Numbered from the stretch's first letter, positions 1 through 6,720 are shown. The stretch: 14,717 nucleotides of DNA from DATDMG01 sp036518955 (GCA_036518955.1 DATDMG010000159.1:1-14717); one strand, 5' to 3'. Numbers and translations are program-made. The notes: generated from the letters alone by a model not told the origin.

Positions 1-65
1 GAGTACCAACACGCTGACCAGCAGGTTTGCCTGGCAGGCTAGGTAGCATGAGCTTCTTGACCTTG

Positions 66-110
66 TTGACACGGAAGAGGCCACTGGTTCAATCCCAGTA
101 TCGCCCACCA
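66..110 (+). repeat. Truncated tRNA-Val(GAC) 3' part, attachment-site copy 1
   Basis: The 45 nt run from a tRNA anticodon loop (TTGACAC, anticodon GAC) through the 3' anticodon stem, a T arm (ACTGG, loop TTCAATC, CCAGT) and acceptor strand ATCGCCC to A-CCA. The matching 5' half, which should begin GGGCGAT, is absent upstream, so this is not a working tRNA gene. Tyrosine recombinases of integrative elements commonly use exactly this anticodon-loop-to-CCA segment as the att core. The copy at 1016-1060 is identical over all 45 nt; the copy at 4070-4114 differs at three positions. Confidence 0.85.
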
Positions 111-123
111 CGTAAGGCCAGGT

Positions 124-158
124 CAGAGCCCCTTCCCGTGATCGGGAACGGGGCTCTG
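124..158 (+). terminator. Terminator-like hairpin behind att copy 1
   Basis: Perfect arms CAGAGCCCC and GGGGCTCTG enclose a second stem TTCCCG/CGGGAA around a TGAT loop, giving about 15 paired bases with a single bulged C. No strong T-run follows. A shorter relative sits in the same place after att copy 3 (4128-4155). It probably descends from the terminator of the target tRNA gene, carried along with the att duplication. Confidence 0.6.
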
Positions 159-279
159 TCTGGCTTGGTGGCGGACGGCGACGGACGCACTCTGAACCGT
201 TGCTCATCGTCTCCTGATCAGCGGACAGGTCAGGGTGCGGCACGGCCTCGCCGCGCCGTCGTCGCCTACCATCGACCTC

Positions 280-510
280 ATGGCCTTCGACCGGATCACC
301 GCTGACCCTGCCACCCTGGAGGGCAAGCCGTGCATCCGCGGACTGCGTATCTCGGTCGAGACCGTCGTCCGCCTCGTCGCCGCCGGGTGGTCCTTCGAGG
401 AGATCCTCGAGGAGTACCCCGACCTTGAACGTGAGGACATCACCCAGGCGCTGCAGTACGCCGCCGACGCGACCAATGTGCACCACTACCGCCTCCGTGA
501 ACCGGCATGA
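280..510 (+). CDS. DUF433 family protein, probable antitoxin of a DUF433/DUF5615 pair
   Basis: A 76-residue protein. It opens with the DUF433 signature: FDRITADP at residues 3-10, then GKPCIRGLRI at 14-23. A helical part follows (GWSFEEILEEYPDLEREDI) that has the look of the small DNA-binding fold of this family. ATG at 280 was chosen because the family signature starts at residue 3; the GTG at 235 would add an unconserved leader. No clear Shine-Dalgarno precedes 280, so the message may be near-leaderless. The stop overlaps the next start as ATGA, so the two are translationally coupled. DUF433 proteins commonly precede PIN-like DUF5615 proteins and are regarded as antitoxins. That role here is inferred from family and pairing. 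The pair sits between two identical att copies, so it is probably acquired cargo. Confidence 0.85.
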   Translation: MAFDRITADPATLEGKPCIRGLRISVETVVRLVAAGWSFEEILEEYPDLEREDITQALQYAADATNVHHYRLREPA

Positions 511-875
511 GGTTCCTGATCGACGAGAACATCTCCTGGCGCGTTGCCGAGCTACTCACCAAGGCCGGGTACGACGCCGTGCACGTCCGGGACCTCGACG
601 CGGAGGGGGCGGACGACCGTGATGTGATGGCCCTCGCCGCCCGGGACGAGCGCGTCATCGTCTCCGCCGACACCGACTTCGGCGCTCTGCTGGCCCACAC
701 CTGCGCCATCAAGCCCTCCGTGATCCTGGTGCGTGCGCTGGTCGACCGCCGGCCGGCCGAGTTGGCCGGGATCATCGCCGCCAACCTCGACACCATCCGC
801 GAGCACCTCGACGCCGGAGCGGTCGCAGCTTTCACCCCGGACGGCATCCGGGTGCGCCCCCTTCCGCTGCGCTGA
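507..875 (+). CDS. DUF5615 PIN-like protein, probable toxin
   Basis: A 122-residue protein, full length for the family. It begins with the PIN-like strand and acidic residues FLIDEN (Asp6, Glu7), then HVRDL (26-30), DRDVMALA with Asp39, and the second acidic cluster SADTDFGALL (Asp55, Asp57). Four acidic residues at these places match the metal site expected of PIN-type RNases, and a C-terminal helical region follows. Target RNA cleavage is inferred from the fold; activity has not been shown for many members. ATG at 507 overlaps the stop of the DUF433 gene by 4 nt. There is no frameshift or truncation, in contrast to most genes in this att-flanked zone, which suggests selection has kept the pair. 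Confidence 0.85.
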   Translation: MRFLIDENISWRVAELLTKAGYDAVHVRDLDAEGADDRDVMALAARDERVIVSADTDFGALLAHTCAIKPSVILVRALVDRRPAELAGIIAANLDTIREHLDAGAVAAFTPDGIRVRPLPLR

Positions 876-1015
876 CAACCTCCGAGGCATCGCGGCTGAG
901 TGACTATCTGCGTGACAACCGCGCCGCACAACCCCGGACACCGGCGTACTTCCCCGAACGCGTCTCCGCAGGCCAAGCCGCGAATCGGCCCCGGTCCGCG
1001 GCAAGCCGAGCGTGC

Positions 1016-1060
1016 TTGACACGGAAGAGGCCACTGGTTCAATCCCAGTATCGCCCACCA
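1016..1060 (+). repeat. Truncated tRNA-Val(GAC) 3' part, attachment-site copy 2
   Basis: Identical in all 45 nt to 66-110. Similarity continues into the downstream flank: after seven differing bases both copies have CCAGGTCAGA followed by a run of GCCCC. Directly behind the CCA lies a small perfect palindrome, CATCTGACC / GGTCAGATG (1061-1079). The tRNA 5' half is again missing. Copies 1 and 2 are 950 bp apart, start to start, and bracket the DUF433/DUF5615 pair. Confidence 0.85.
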
Positions 1061-1137
1061 CATCTGACCAGGTCAGATGCCCCCTAGGGGCCCCACGAGC
1101 CCTAGAGTTGCCCTAGAAGATGTAGGGCTGACAGATC

Positions 1138-1171
1138 GAGAGCCTCGGTGGCCCAACCGCCGGGGGCTCTC
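1138..1171 (+). terminator. GAGAGCC hairpin upstream of the lipoprotein gene
   Basis: Arms GAGAGCC (1138-1144) and GGCTCTC (1165-1171) enclose further GC pairing. The hairpin resembles the stronger one at 2145-2186 on the other side of the lipoprotein gene. No T-run follows, so termination is a guess. Confidence 0.4.
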
Positions 1172-1232
1172 CGGCATCCCGAGTCGGTCTTGTGGCTGGC
1201 CGTGCCGGCCGTCTCCGCTCCCCCGTGGCGCC

Positions 1233-1256
1233 TAGTGCGCTGACCTCGATAGATCA
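1233..1256 (+). repeat. Imperfect direct repeat, left of the lipoprotein gene
   Basis: These 24 nt match 2059-2082 at 19 positions, sharing GCTGACC/GTTGACC and the end GATCAC. Weaker similarity extends upstream (CCCC and GCG blocks). The two copies bracket the lipoprotein gene in the same orientation. They could be promoter-like or insertion-related; neither can be decided from the sequence. Confidence 0.4.
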
Positions 1257-1388
1257 CCGGGCTGATGCTGCCTGACGAAGTAGGGTCCCTGCCCACCGGC
1301 CGATGAGCCTCGCCGCCACACACGGTCCGGCATGGGCTGCAGCCGACGGTCCGTGCAACGCAGCGGTCGCCGGCAGCGTTCCGTCGGC

Positions 1389-2039
1389 ATGAAGCCACCG
1401 ACCCCCTTGATCCTGACCATGGCCATCGCCGCCCTGGGGCTGACGGCCTGCGGCGACCAGCCCCGGACGCCCGCCGCCACAGCACGAGTCGTGAACGCGT
1501 CCACCCCGGTCACGGGCGGTTCCGCGTCCGCCGGGGGCGCGGTCAGCACCCCCATCAAGAGCGGTCCCCCGGTGGCTCCCAGCCCGGCCAGCACCCCGGT
1601 CCACGGCGTTGCTGCACCGGACCCCGGCCGTTCCGGCACTTCTATCCACGGCGTTCCCGATCCGGTTCCGGGTCCGTCGAGCACTTCCGTTGAGGGTTGC
1701 CCGGGAAGCACCCCCGTCACCGGAAGCCCGGGGACTTCTCGCGTGGACAGTGGGCCCGTGCCACTGGGCGTTCTGCGTGGGCACCTGTACGTGACCGGTG
1801 GACCCGCACCGGGCATGAAGGCTCCGCGTGCCGGAACTGTCGTGGTGACGCACGCCGGATGCCGCCAGGAGATTGCCGTAGGTGAGGACGGCGCTTACTC
1901 CGTCGCTGTGCCGCCGGGCACCTACAGCGTTGCCGGCACCAACCCCCGCATCGCGCCCGCGCCCTGCAACGGGCGGAGCGCGGTCGCTGTCGCCAGGGGC
2001 GCGACCGTCGTTGTGGACGTGAGCTGCCCGGTGCCGTAG
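1389..2039 (+). CDS. Secreted lipoprotein with degenerate Pro/Ser/Thr repeats and a C-terminal Ig-like domain
   Basis: A 216-residue protein. The N-terminus is a lipoprotein signal: MKPPTP, a hydrophobic stretch (LILTMAIAALG) and the lipobox LTAC with the lipidated Cys21. ATG at 1389 is chosen because it puts the signal at the true N-terminus; the same frame opens at 1332 with a basic leader that would spoil it. Residues about 40-125 are a low-complexity linker of repeated units such as STPVTG, STPVHG, TSIHG, TSVEG and STPVTG separated by PxPGxS. The C-terminal ~85 residues (AGTVVVTHAGCRQEI, GAYSVAVPPGTYSVAG) look like a carboxypeptidase-regulatory or PEGA-type beta sandwich with Cys residues that could pair. 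It is probably anchored outside the cell on a flexible stalk; the ligand is unknown. Confidence 0.7.
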   Translation: MKPPTPLILTMAIAALGLTACGDQPRTPAATARVVNASTPVTGGSASAGGAVSTPIKSGPPVAPSPASTPVHGVAAPDPGRSGTSIHGVPDPVPGPSSTSVEGCPGSTPVTGSPGTSRVDSGPVPLGVLRGHLYVTGGPAPGMKAPRAGTVVVTHAGCRQEIAVGEDGAYSVAVPPGTYSVAGTNPRIAPAPCNGRSAVAVARGATVVVDVSCPVP

Positions 2040-2058
2040 GCAGCAGCCCCACGCGGGC

Positions 2059-2082
2059 CAGCGCGTTGACCTTGAATGATCA
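2059..2082 (+). repeat. Imperfect direct repeat, right of the lipoprotein gene
   Basis: Partner of 1233-1256 (19 of 24 identical, same orientation), 20 nt after the lipoprotein stop codon. Confidence 0.4.
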
Positions 2083-2144
2083 CCTATTCGCCAGGCACCT
2101 TCAACACGGTGATCCATCGAGGCGAACGCACTGGCTCGAGGCAC

Positions 2145-2186
2145 AGGGAGAGCCCCTGGCCGGATGACTGGCCGAGGGCTCTCCCT
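2145..2186 (+). terminator. Strong hairpin downstream of the lipoprotein gene
   Basis: Perfect 11-bp arms AGGGAGAGCCC (2145-2155) and GGGCTCTCCCT (2176-2186), with an inner GGCC/GGCC stem. It lies about 105 nt after the lipoprotein stop and is a good candidate for its transcription terminator. There is no T-run, as is usual in actinomycetes. Confidence 0.6.
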
Positions 2187-2249
2187 GCACGTCTGCTGCT
2201 AGGCCTGCGGCAAGCGTGTCGTTCGGGGCCTGGGCAGGCCAAGGGCCTT

Positions 2250-3029
2250 GAAGGTTATTCAAAACCCCTGGAAAGCACCCCGATCCGCTGAATCATGATA
2301 GAAATCGGTAAAGTTCGGCGTGTGACGCGAGCAACGCCCTCCCCGTTGATATCGGTTGGATCGACGAAGAAACAGCCAGTATCAACTTCGGGGAAGAGTA
2401 TCAGCATACTACGGGACTGTCCGTCTCGCAGATGCAGGAGCTCGTCGCGCGTGTTCAGGGCGCCTTGACCAAGCCATGGAGAAAGAGGGTCGGCCGGCCG
2501 AAACTGTGCGGACTGTCCGGGCCGTGGAGATCGCGTGCCTGTATCTGCGGCAGAACGGACCCGAGGAGTTCATTGGCGACCTGCGGGGCATCTCGCAACC
2601 GACGGTTTCCCGGATCGTCACCGAATTGGTCCCCCTCGTGAAGTCGGTCCTGGAGGAGCGTGCCGGATGCCAAGGCCGCCATCGAGGTCGTCAAGGGCAG
2701 AGTGGTACTGGTGGACGGCACCATCACGCCCTGCTGGTCCTACGAGGACCACCCCGAGCTGTGGAGCCGCAAGCACGCCACCACTGGCTTCAACGCCCAA
2801 CTTCTGAGCCTGCTCGACGGGACAGCCGTCTACATGTCCGACCCGCTCCCAGGGAAGACCCATGATGCGAAGGCATTCATTCAGACCCCAGTAGAGGAGA
2901 TCGTCGAGCATTCCGGCGGCGGATACTCCATACCGACTACCGCCGCCCGCACCGCACCTACGGCGACGCCTAGGATGCTGCTCGGGGATTGTTCTTCTTC
3001 TCGCTCACATGGGGTTTTGAATAACCTTC
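2250..3029 (+). mobile_element. IS5-type insertion element with intact ends and internal decay
   Basis: Perfect 19-bp terminal inverted repeats, GAAGGTTATTCAAAACCCC at 2250-2268 and its complement at 3011-3029, bound a 780-bp element. The transposase reading frame runs into the right repeat, the stop TAA lying at 3022-3024, as is usual for these elements. No convincing target duplication is visible next to the ends. The element is shorter than a full copy because an internal part of the transposase gene is deleted. Confidence 0.8.
2399..3024 (+). pseudogene. Decayed IS5-type DDE_Tnp_4 transposase
   Basis: Reading pieces across frames gives a recognisable transposase. First comes an N-terminal stretch (TTGLSVSQMQELVARVQ). 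After a shift near 2500 comes the helix-turn-helix part (VEIACLYLRQNG, GISQPTVSRIVTELVPLVKS). A second shift near 2660 leads to the catalytic region (VVLVDGTITPCWSYEDHPEL, GFNAQLLSLLDGTAVYMSD, PGKTHDAKAF). After HSGGG (about 2921) the frame changes again and some 60-70 residues are missing, including the usual last acidic residue region, before HTDYRRPHRTYGDA. An in-frame TAG lies at 2971, and the tail GLFFFSLTWGFE follows. At least three frame changes, a deletion and a nonsense codon rule out function. Confidence 0.85.
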
Positions 3030-3030
3030 C

Positions 3031-3258
3031 GACTACATCACAACACCCATCCGAAAACCAAAATGCCGCAAACTCCTGGACTGGGAACACGAGTGGAACG
3101 GTCAGGTAAGTTCCTAACGCGCCCCAGTCGAGCGGGCCGTCGCGACCCTGAAGGCATGGCGGGTCCTGTTCACCGACTACCGCCGGCCACTCAAGACCTT
3201 CGAGACGTCATTTCACGCCGCAATCGGGCTCCATTTCTTCAAAGAGAGTTTCGCATAA
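3031..3258 (+). pseudogene. C-terminal fragment of a second IS5-type transposase
   Basis: One frame from 3031 reads DYITTPIRKPKCRKLLDWEH, then an in-frame TAA at 3115. It continues with APVERAVATLKAWRVLF, TDYRRPLKTFETSF and HAAIGLHFFKESFA, stopping at 3256-3258. This is the end of the same transposase superfamily as the neighbouring element but clearly a different member (LFTDYRRPLKTFE against HTDYRRPHRTYGD). The 5' part is gone; the fragment begins one base after the right end of the 780-bp element. Its 3' end meets the broken integrase gene, in a zone that also forms the inverted repeat CAAAGAG/CTCTTTG (3240-3246, 3261-3267). The simplest reading is that this IS entered the integrase gene and later deletion fused it to its neighbour. 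Confidence 0.75.
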
Positions 3259-3259
3259 C

Positions 3260-3918
3260 CCTCTTTGACCACGAACCGCTCGTCCACCGGGCGTTCCTTC
3301 GCGCGCAGGTGCACTACCACGCGGGAGACGGTGATGATCCTCGTGGCCGGGTCCACGTCGCGGGGCCGCAGTTCGGTGAGCTCGCCCCAGCGCAGCCCGG
3401 TCTCAATGTCGGTTTCGACCAGCAGGTGCATGGCCTCGTCATCCAAGGCCCCCTTGCCAGGGTGCAACACGGTGATCCGGTCGTTCAGCGCCGTGGTGAA
3501 GACGGCGTCCAGGATGAACTTGCACTTTTGGATGGTCGGTGGGTTCACCCCGTGGACCTCGTGCAGCCGCAGCACCCATTCCCGCACATGCCCCGGGAGG
3601 ATCTCGCCGATCCGACGAGACCCGAGCTCGGGCAGGATGTACCGGTCGAGCAGGTAGCGGTAGGACTCGCGGGTGGTCCTCGATCACGTGGTGGGGGAAC
3701 CACTCCTCTTCGATCTAGTCCCGCAGCAGTTGGCGGCCGCGCCGCGGATCGGCCACCCGGCCCGCCGCGATCGCTGCCTCGGCCCGTTGCGCCGCCCGCT
3801 CCGCGGCCCGTTTGCTGGCGAACGTGCCGGCGGAGCGCTCCCGGCCGCGCAGATCCCGGTACATCCCGGTGTAGCGCATGGACCCGTCGTTCGCTGCTCG
3901 CGGCTTGACCCAGCCCAT
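3260..3918 (-). pseudogene. Broken tyrosine recombinase (phage-type integrase)
   Basis: Read from a possible ATG at 3918: MGWVKPRAANDGSMRYTGMY, then an AP2-like arm-binding part (RERSAGTFASKRAAERAAQR). An in-frame TAG follows LLRD (near 3715), then IEEEWFPHHVIEDHPR. After a frameshift near 3680 come the core-binding domain (SYRYLLDRYILPELGSRRIG, HVREWVLRLHEVHGVNPPTI, FILDAVFTTALNDRI) and the start of the catalytic domain (DDEAMHLLVETDIETGLRWG, ELTELRPRDVDP). That segment carries the first catalytic Arg in GLRWGEL. About 40 residues are missing between HPGKG and DDEAM. The gene stops at FVVKE, where IS sequence begins, so the HxxR and Tyr motifs are lost. The 5' end faces att copy 3, 150 bp away. 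This was probably the recombinase that made this att array; it cannot be active now. Confidence 0.85.
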
Positions 3919-4069
3919 CGCGCGCGCCCAGAAGATCTTTTGTCCGCAGAGCTCGCCGTGTGAGGTCGCATCTCGGCGGATCTGCACGGAGCCAATTACG
4001 GCCTCTGAGCTGCAATGATACCCCAATGATGATAGAAGCGCGCGGGATGGATCGGTCACGTAATCCGGA

Positions 4070-4114
4070 TTGACGCGGAAGAGGCCACTGGTTCAATCCT
4101 AGTATCGCCCACCC
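4070..4114 (+). repeat. Truncated tRNA-Val(GAC) 3' part, attachment-site copy 3 (diverged)
   Basis: Matches copies 1 and 2 at 42 of 45 positions. Differences are A to G at 4075 in the anticodon loop, C to T at 4100 in the T stem (leaving a G-U pair), and CCA to CCC at 4114. The tRNA 5' half is absent. The broken integrase gene lies immediately to its left, which suits the outer attachment site of that element. Confidence 0.85.
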
Positions 4115-4127
4115 CATTTCTGCAGCT

Positions 4128-4155
4128 AGCCCCTTCCCGATCCAGGGACGGGGCT
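4128..4155 (+). terminator. Terminator-like hairpin behind att copy 3
   Basis: Arms AGCCCC (4128-4133) and GGGGCT (4150-4155) plus inner TCCC/GGGA, followed by CGATTTGTTT, which supplies a T-rich tail. It is related to the hairpin at 124-158 in sequence and in distance from the att copy. Confidence 0.6.
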
Positions 4156-4806
4156 CGATTTGTTTCCGAGGGCTCAGTCGGGAGAATCCTGGGAGACGAT
4201 CTCTTGTGCCGCGGGGATCGCTGGCCTTGACCGCGACCGCGTCCGGGGGTGGTCCGTCACAGCGTCCATCCGTGGCTCGCTGCACTCGAGTGCGCCCACG
4301 TCGACGAGTCCCTCGATCCCTCGATGAGGCTGGTCACCACGCGCTACGTTCAGTGATCACATGCTCCGGTGGAGGTGGATGCCTGTGGAAGCAGCCCGGC
4401 GGCGGCGACGTGCCGTTCTCCGGAGCGTCCGGTCGGACGCTCACGTCGGGTGATCCGGGCATGTCGGGGGTTGACGGCCCGGGGCGGTGACCGTGCGAGG
4501 AGAACAGTGCGCCCTGACCGCGATCACCGGGGGCACCGACGCCTACCGGGAGCTGGCCCGACGTCTTGAGGACGATCTTCGACGATGGCTGCATCGGCTC
4601 GATCGGCTCACACGAGGCGAACATCGAGGGTGACGACGGAGCAGGTCGATCATCAAGGTAGAGGGACCACCGGTTCATGGCGTTGAGCTGACTGATCGCA
4701 GCAGCGCGTCGCTCGGTCATGGAAGCGGTGACGGCGCGGGTCTCGTCGATGTCGATGACGCCGGGGGTGAAGACGTAGAGGCGGCCCCGGCCGGGGTCAC
4801 CACCCT
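4156..4806. other. Gene-poor stretch without a recognised gene
   Basis: No open frame here has a convincing start, ribosome site or family motif. One plus-strand segment (about 4520-4556) reads ALTAITGGTDAYREL, faintly like the glycine-rich ITGGTGAYR strand of dirigent/allene-oxide-cyclase-type barrels, but nothing around it continues the fold. A minus-strand segment (about 4650-4780) reads VIDIDETRAVTASMTERR without a recognised family. Both are best regarded as remnants. Confidence 0.5.
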
Positions 4807-5084
4807 CACGGGCACGGCCGGATCGAGACCCGCGCCCTGAAGGCCGCCCACATCGACCGCCTCGGCGTGGACTTCCCCCACGTCCGGTCGAGCACCACAT
4901 CCGGGACCGGTCGTTCGGGGAAGATCACTCCGCCAGCCGCACCAGGCGCGGCCGGGTCAACCTCGCCACCCTGCGCTCCGCCGTCAAAGCCGCGCTCCAG
5001 GGCGTGGGCGACCTCCAGGTCTCCGAAGGCCGACGAGACCACACCACCGTCAGCGAAACCCTCTACCTGCACGGCCTCATCTGA
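4807..5084 (+). pseudogene. C-terminal remnant of an ISAs1-type transposase
   Basis: Two blocks in different frames match the end of ISAs1-family transposases. The first, from 4810, reads GHGRIETRALKAAHIDRLGV then DFPHVR. The second, from 4890, reads EHHIRDRSFGEDHSASRTRR, then VNLATLRSAVKAAL and GRRDHTTVSETLYLHGLI, and stops at 5082-5084. About 50-60 residues normally lie between PHVR and HHIRD; they are deleted, and the deletion changes the frame. Nothing recognisable as the N-terminal two thirds precedes it. The ammonium transporter region starts about 340 bp further on. Confidence 0.8.
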
Positions 5085-5190
5085 CACCGACCAAATAGGG
5101 ATGATCACGGATCACGCGGGAGCCCTTTGGGACGGGGTTGGCTGGCGGGACCGGCGCGGGCCGAAAACATTCGCGCTGCGTCATCCCTCG

Positions 5191-5206
5191 GTCACCTCAG
5201 TGTCAC
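5191..5206 (+). promoter_or_regulatory. Paired GTCAC boxes, possible nitrogen-regulator (GlnR-type) site
   Basis: GTCAC, six bases, then GTCAC lie about 215 nt upstream of the ammonium transporter start. GlnR sites in actinomycetes have GTnAC-type and GAAAC-type half sites at this 11-bp spacing, and amt genes are classic GlnR targets. The second half here is GTCAC, not GAAAC, so the match is partial. No confident -35/-10 pair was identified. Confidence 0.25.
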
Positions 5207-5330
5207 GCGTCTCTGGCTGCCGCTCACCCTCTTCGACCAGACCCCCACGATCAGTGAGCAGTCTTTTACTGTCGGCTTTGTCAAGGGGCCGTTAGCGGAT
5301 TGTGACCGGGGGAACTTCGAGAACGCGTTG

Positions 5331-5367
5331 CCGGAAGGGCGGGCGAGTCGACAGACTCGCCTTCCGG
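5331..5367 (+). promoter_or_regulatory. Large hairpin in the leader of the ammonium transporter operon
   Basis: The right arm GACTCGCCTTCCGG (5354-5367) pairs with the left arm CCGGAAGG...GCGAGTC (5331-5349) over 14 bp, with a four-base bulge in the left arm and a GACA loop. It ends 54 nt before the start codon. It could be a terminator or attenuator, the end of an older unit, or an RNA control element. The G/C-rich stem without a T-run does not decide between these. Confidence 0.5.
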
Positions 5368-5421
5368 AATCACGTACGGCACCGGGCCCATTACCCGCAG
5401 AACCCGGGAAGGATCGCGACG

Positions 5422-6720
5422 ATGGCGCGCGCCGGCATCTGGCTCACCCTTGACCCCGCCTCCGTCGACGCGAGCGCCGTTGCCTGGGTGCTCGCCGCCA
5501 GTGCCCTGGTGCTCTTCATGACCCCGGGCGTCGCCTTCTTCTACGGTGGCATGGTGCGGTCGCGGCATGTGCTGGGAATGCTCATGCAGAACCTGGCGGC
5601 CATGGCGCTGGTGAGCCTGACCTGGGTACTGGTCGGGTTCTCGTTGGCGTTCGGTGGCGGCAGCGGGGTCATCGGCGATCTCCGGTTCGCCGGTCTGCGA
5701 TCGATGACGGCGGCCGTCCCCGGATTCGCCGGGTCGCACGCGCTCGCCGTTCCGCCGATCCTTTTCGCCGCCTTCCAGATGATGTTCGCGGTGATTACGC
5801 CGGCCCTGATCACGGGCGCCACGGCCGATCGGTGGCGGTTTGAGTCATTCATCGCCTTTGTGCCGTTATGGTTGATTCTGGTGTACGCCCCGATCGCGCA
5901 CTGGGTCTTTTCCCCCGTCGGCTGGGCGGCGCGGTGGGGCGCCCTCGACTTCGCCGGCGGAACCGTCGTCCACGCCAATGCGGGCGCAGCCGGACTGGCC
6001 ATGGCGCTCGTCCTGGGCCGTCGGCGAGGCTGGCCGAAGACACCGATGCGGGCGCACAACCTGCCGCTCACCGTCATCGGTGCAGCGATCCTGTGGTTCG
6101 GATGGTTCGGCTTCAATGCAGGATCGGCGCTGCGCGCCGACTCCGTGGCGGCCTTTGCGTTCGTCAACACCAACACCGCCGCGGCCGCCGCTCTCGTGTC
6201 ATGGTCCCTGTTCGAGTGGCTCCGGTTCGGCAAGCCCACCACGCTGGGCGCGGCGTCCGGGGCGGTTTCCGGCCTGGTCGCGATCACGCCGTGCGCCGGG
6301 TATGTCACCCCGCTGGCGTCGGTCGGGATCGGCCTGCTGACAGGAGTGGTGTGTGCGGGTGCCGTGACGTTCAAGGTCTGGTTCCTGGTGGATGACGCGC
6401 TGGACGTCGTCGGCGTCCACCTCGTGGGCGGTGTGCTCGGAACGCTGGCGTTGGGCCTGTTCGCGACCACCTCGATCAATTCGCTCGGTGCGAACGGGTT
6501 GTTCTCCGGCGGCGGGTACGGACTGCTGGGGCGGCAGCTCGTGACGGTCGTCGCCGTCGCCGCTTACAGCTTCGTCGCCACCTACCTGCTGGGCCGCGGT
6601 TTGGAGCGGTTCCTCGGCACCCGGGTGACCGCGCGCCAGGAGGCGGAAGGACTCGATCTGGCCCTGCACGGCGAGAGCGGCTACGAGTTGGACGGGACGG
6701 TGCAGGATGTCCGGATCTGA
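5422..6720 (+). CDS. amt: Ammonium transporter, Amt/Mep/Rh family
   Basis: A 432-residue polytopic membrane protein that moves ammonium into the cell as a trimer. The pore histidines are both present: His184 in GGTVVHANAGAAGLA and His333 in VGVHLVGGVLGTLALG. The gate phenylalanine region reads FAAFQMMFAVITPALITGA (Phe119, Phe122), the recruitment-site Trp161 lies in APIAHWVFSPVGW, and FGWFGFNAGS and FVNTNTAAAAA follow at 226-257. The N-terminus carries the typical FMTPGVAFFYGGMVR. The cytoplasmic tail ends DLALHGESGYEL, the region that contacts GlnK-type PII proteins in relatives. ATG at 5422 is chosen for the GGGAAGGA ribosome site 8 nt before it; the open frame extends upstream without support. 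No glnK or glnD follows, unlike the common amtB-glnK order. Instead the gene overlaps a sensor gene by 14 nt and leads into a conservon. No key residue is missing. Confidence 0.95.
   Translation: MARAGIWLTLDPASVDASAVAWVLAASALVLFMTPGVAFFYGGMVRSRHVLGMLMQNLAAMALVSLTWVLVGFSLAFGGGSGVIGDLRFAGLRSMTAAVPGFAGSHALAVPPILFAAFQMMFAVITPALITGATADRWRFESFIAFVPLWLILVYAPIAHWVFSPVGWAARWGALDFAGGTVVHANAGAAGLAMALVLGRRRGWPKTPMRAHNLPLTVIGAAILWFGWFGFNAGSALRADSVAAFAFVNTNTAAAAALVSWSLFEWLRFGKPTTLGAASGAVSGLVAITPCAGYVTPLASVGIGLLTGVVCAGAVTFKVWFLVDDALDVVGVHLVGGVLGTLALGLFATTSINSLGANGLFSGGGYGLLGRQLVTVVAVAAYSFVATYLLGRGLERFLGTRVTARQEAEGLDLALHGESGYELDGTVQDVRI

Noticed and set aside
66..110. Functional tRNA gene
   Set aside because: Only the part from the anticodon loop onward is present; neither a D arm nor a GGGCGAT acceptor strand is found upstream of any of the three copies.
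440..1063. Minus-strand frames beginning MWWAILGLNQWPLPC or MVGDTGIEPVASSVS, read out of an att copy
   Set aside because: These are translations of the antisense of the tRNA-Val 3' segment. Similar spurious proteins are common in databases. They also overlap the DUF5615 gene.
4010..4040. AATGAT repeats beside the integrase start as possible arm-type recombinase sites
   Set aside because: Only two short copies are seen, which is not enough to separate from chance.
4206..4490. Plus-strand open frame of 94 codons after att copy 3
   Set aside because: No ribosome site, no recognisable motif, and composition like non-coding G/C-rich DNA.
5302..5421. Upstream extension of the ammonium transporter frame
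   Set aside because: It adds 40 residues without membrane or family character and runs through the leader hairpin; the ribosome site before 5422 is much better.
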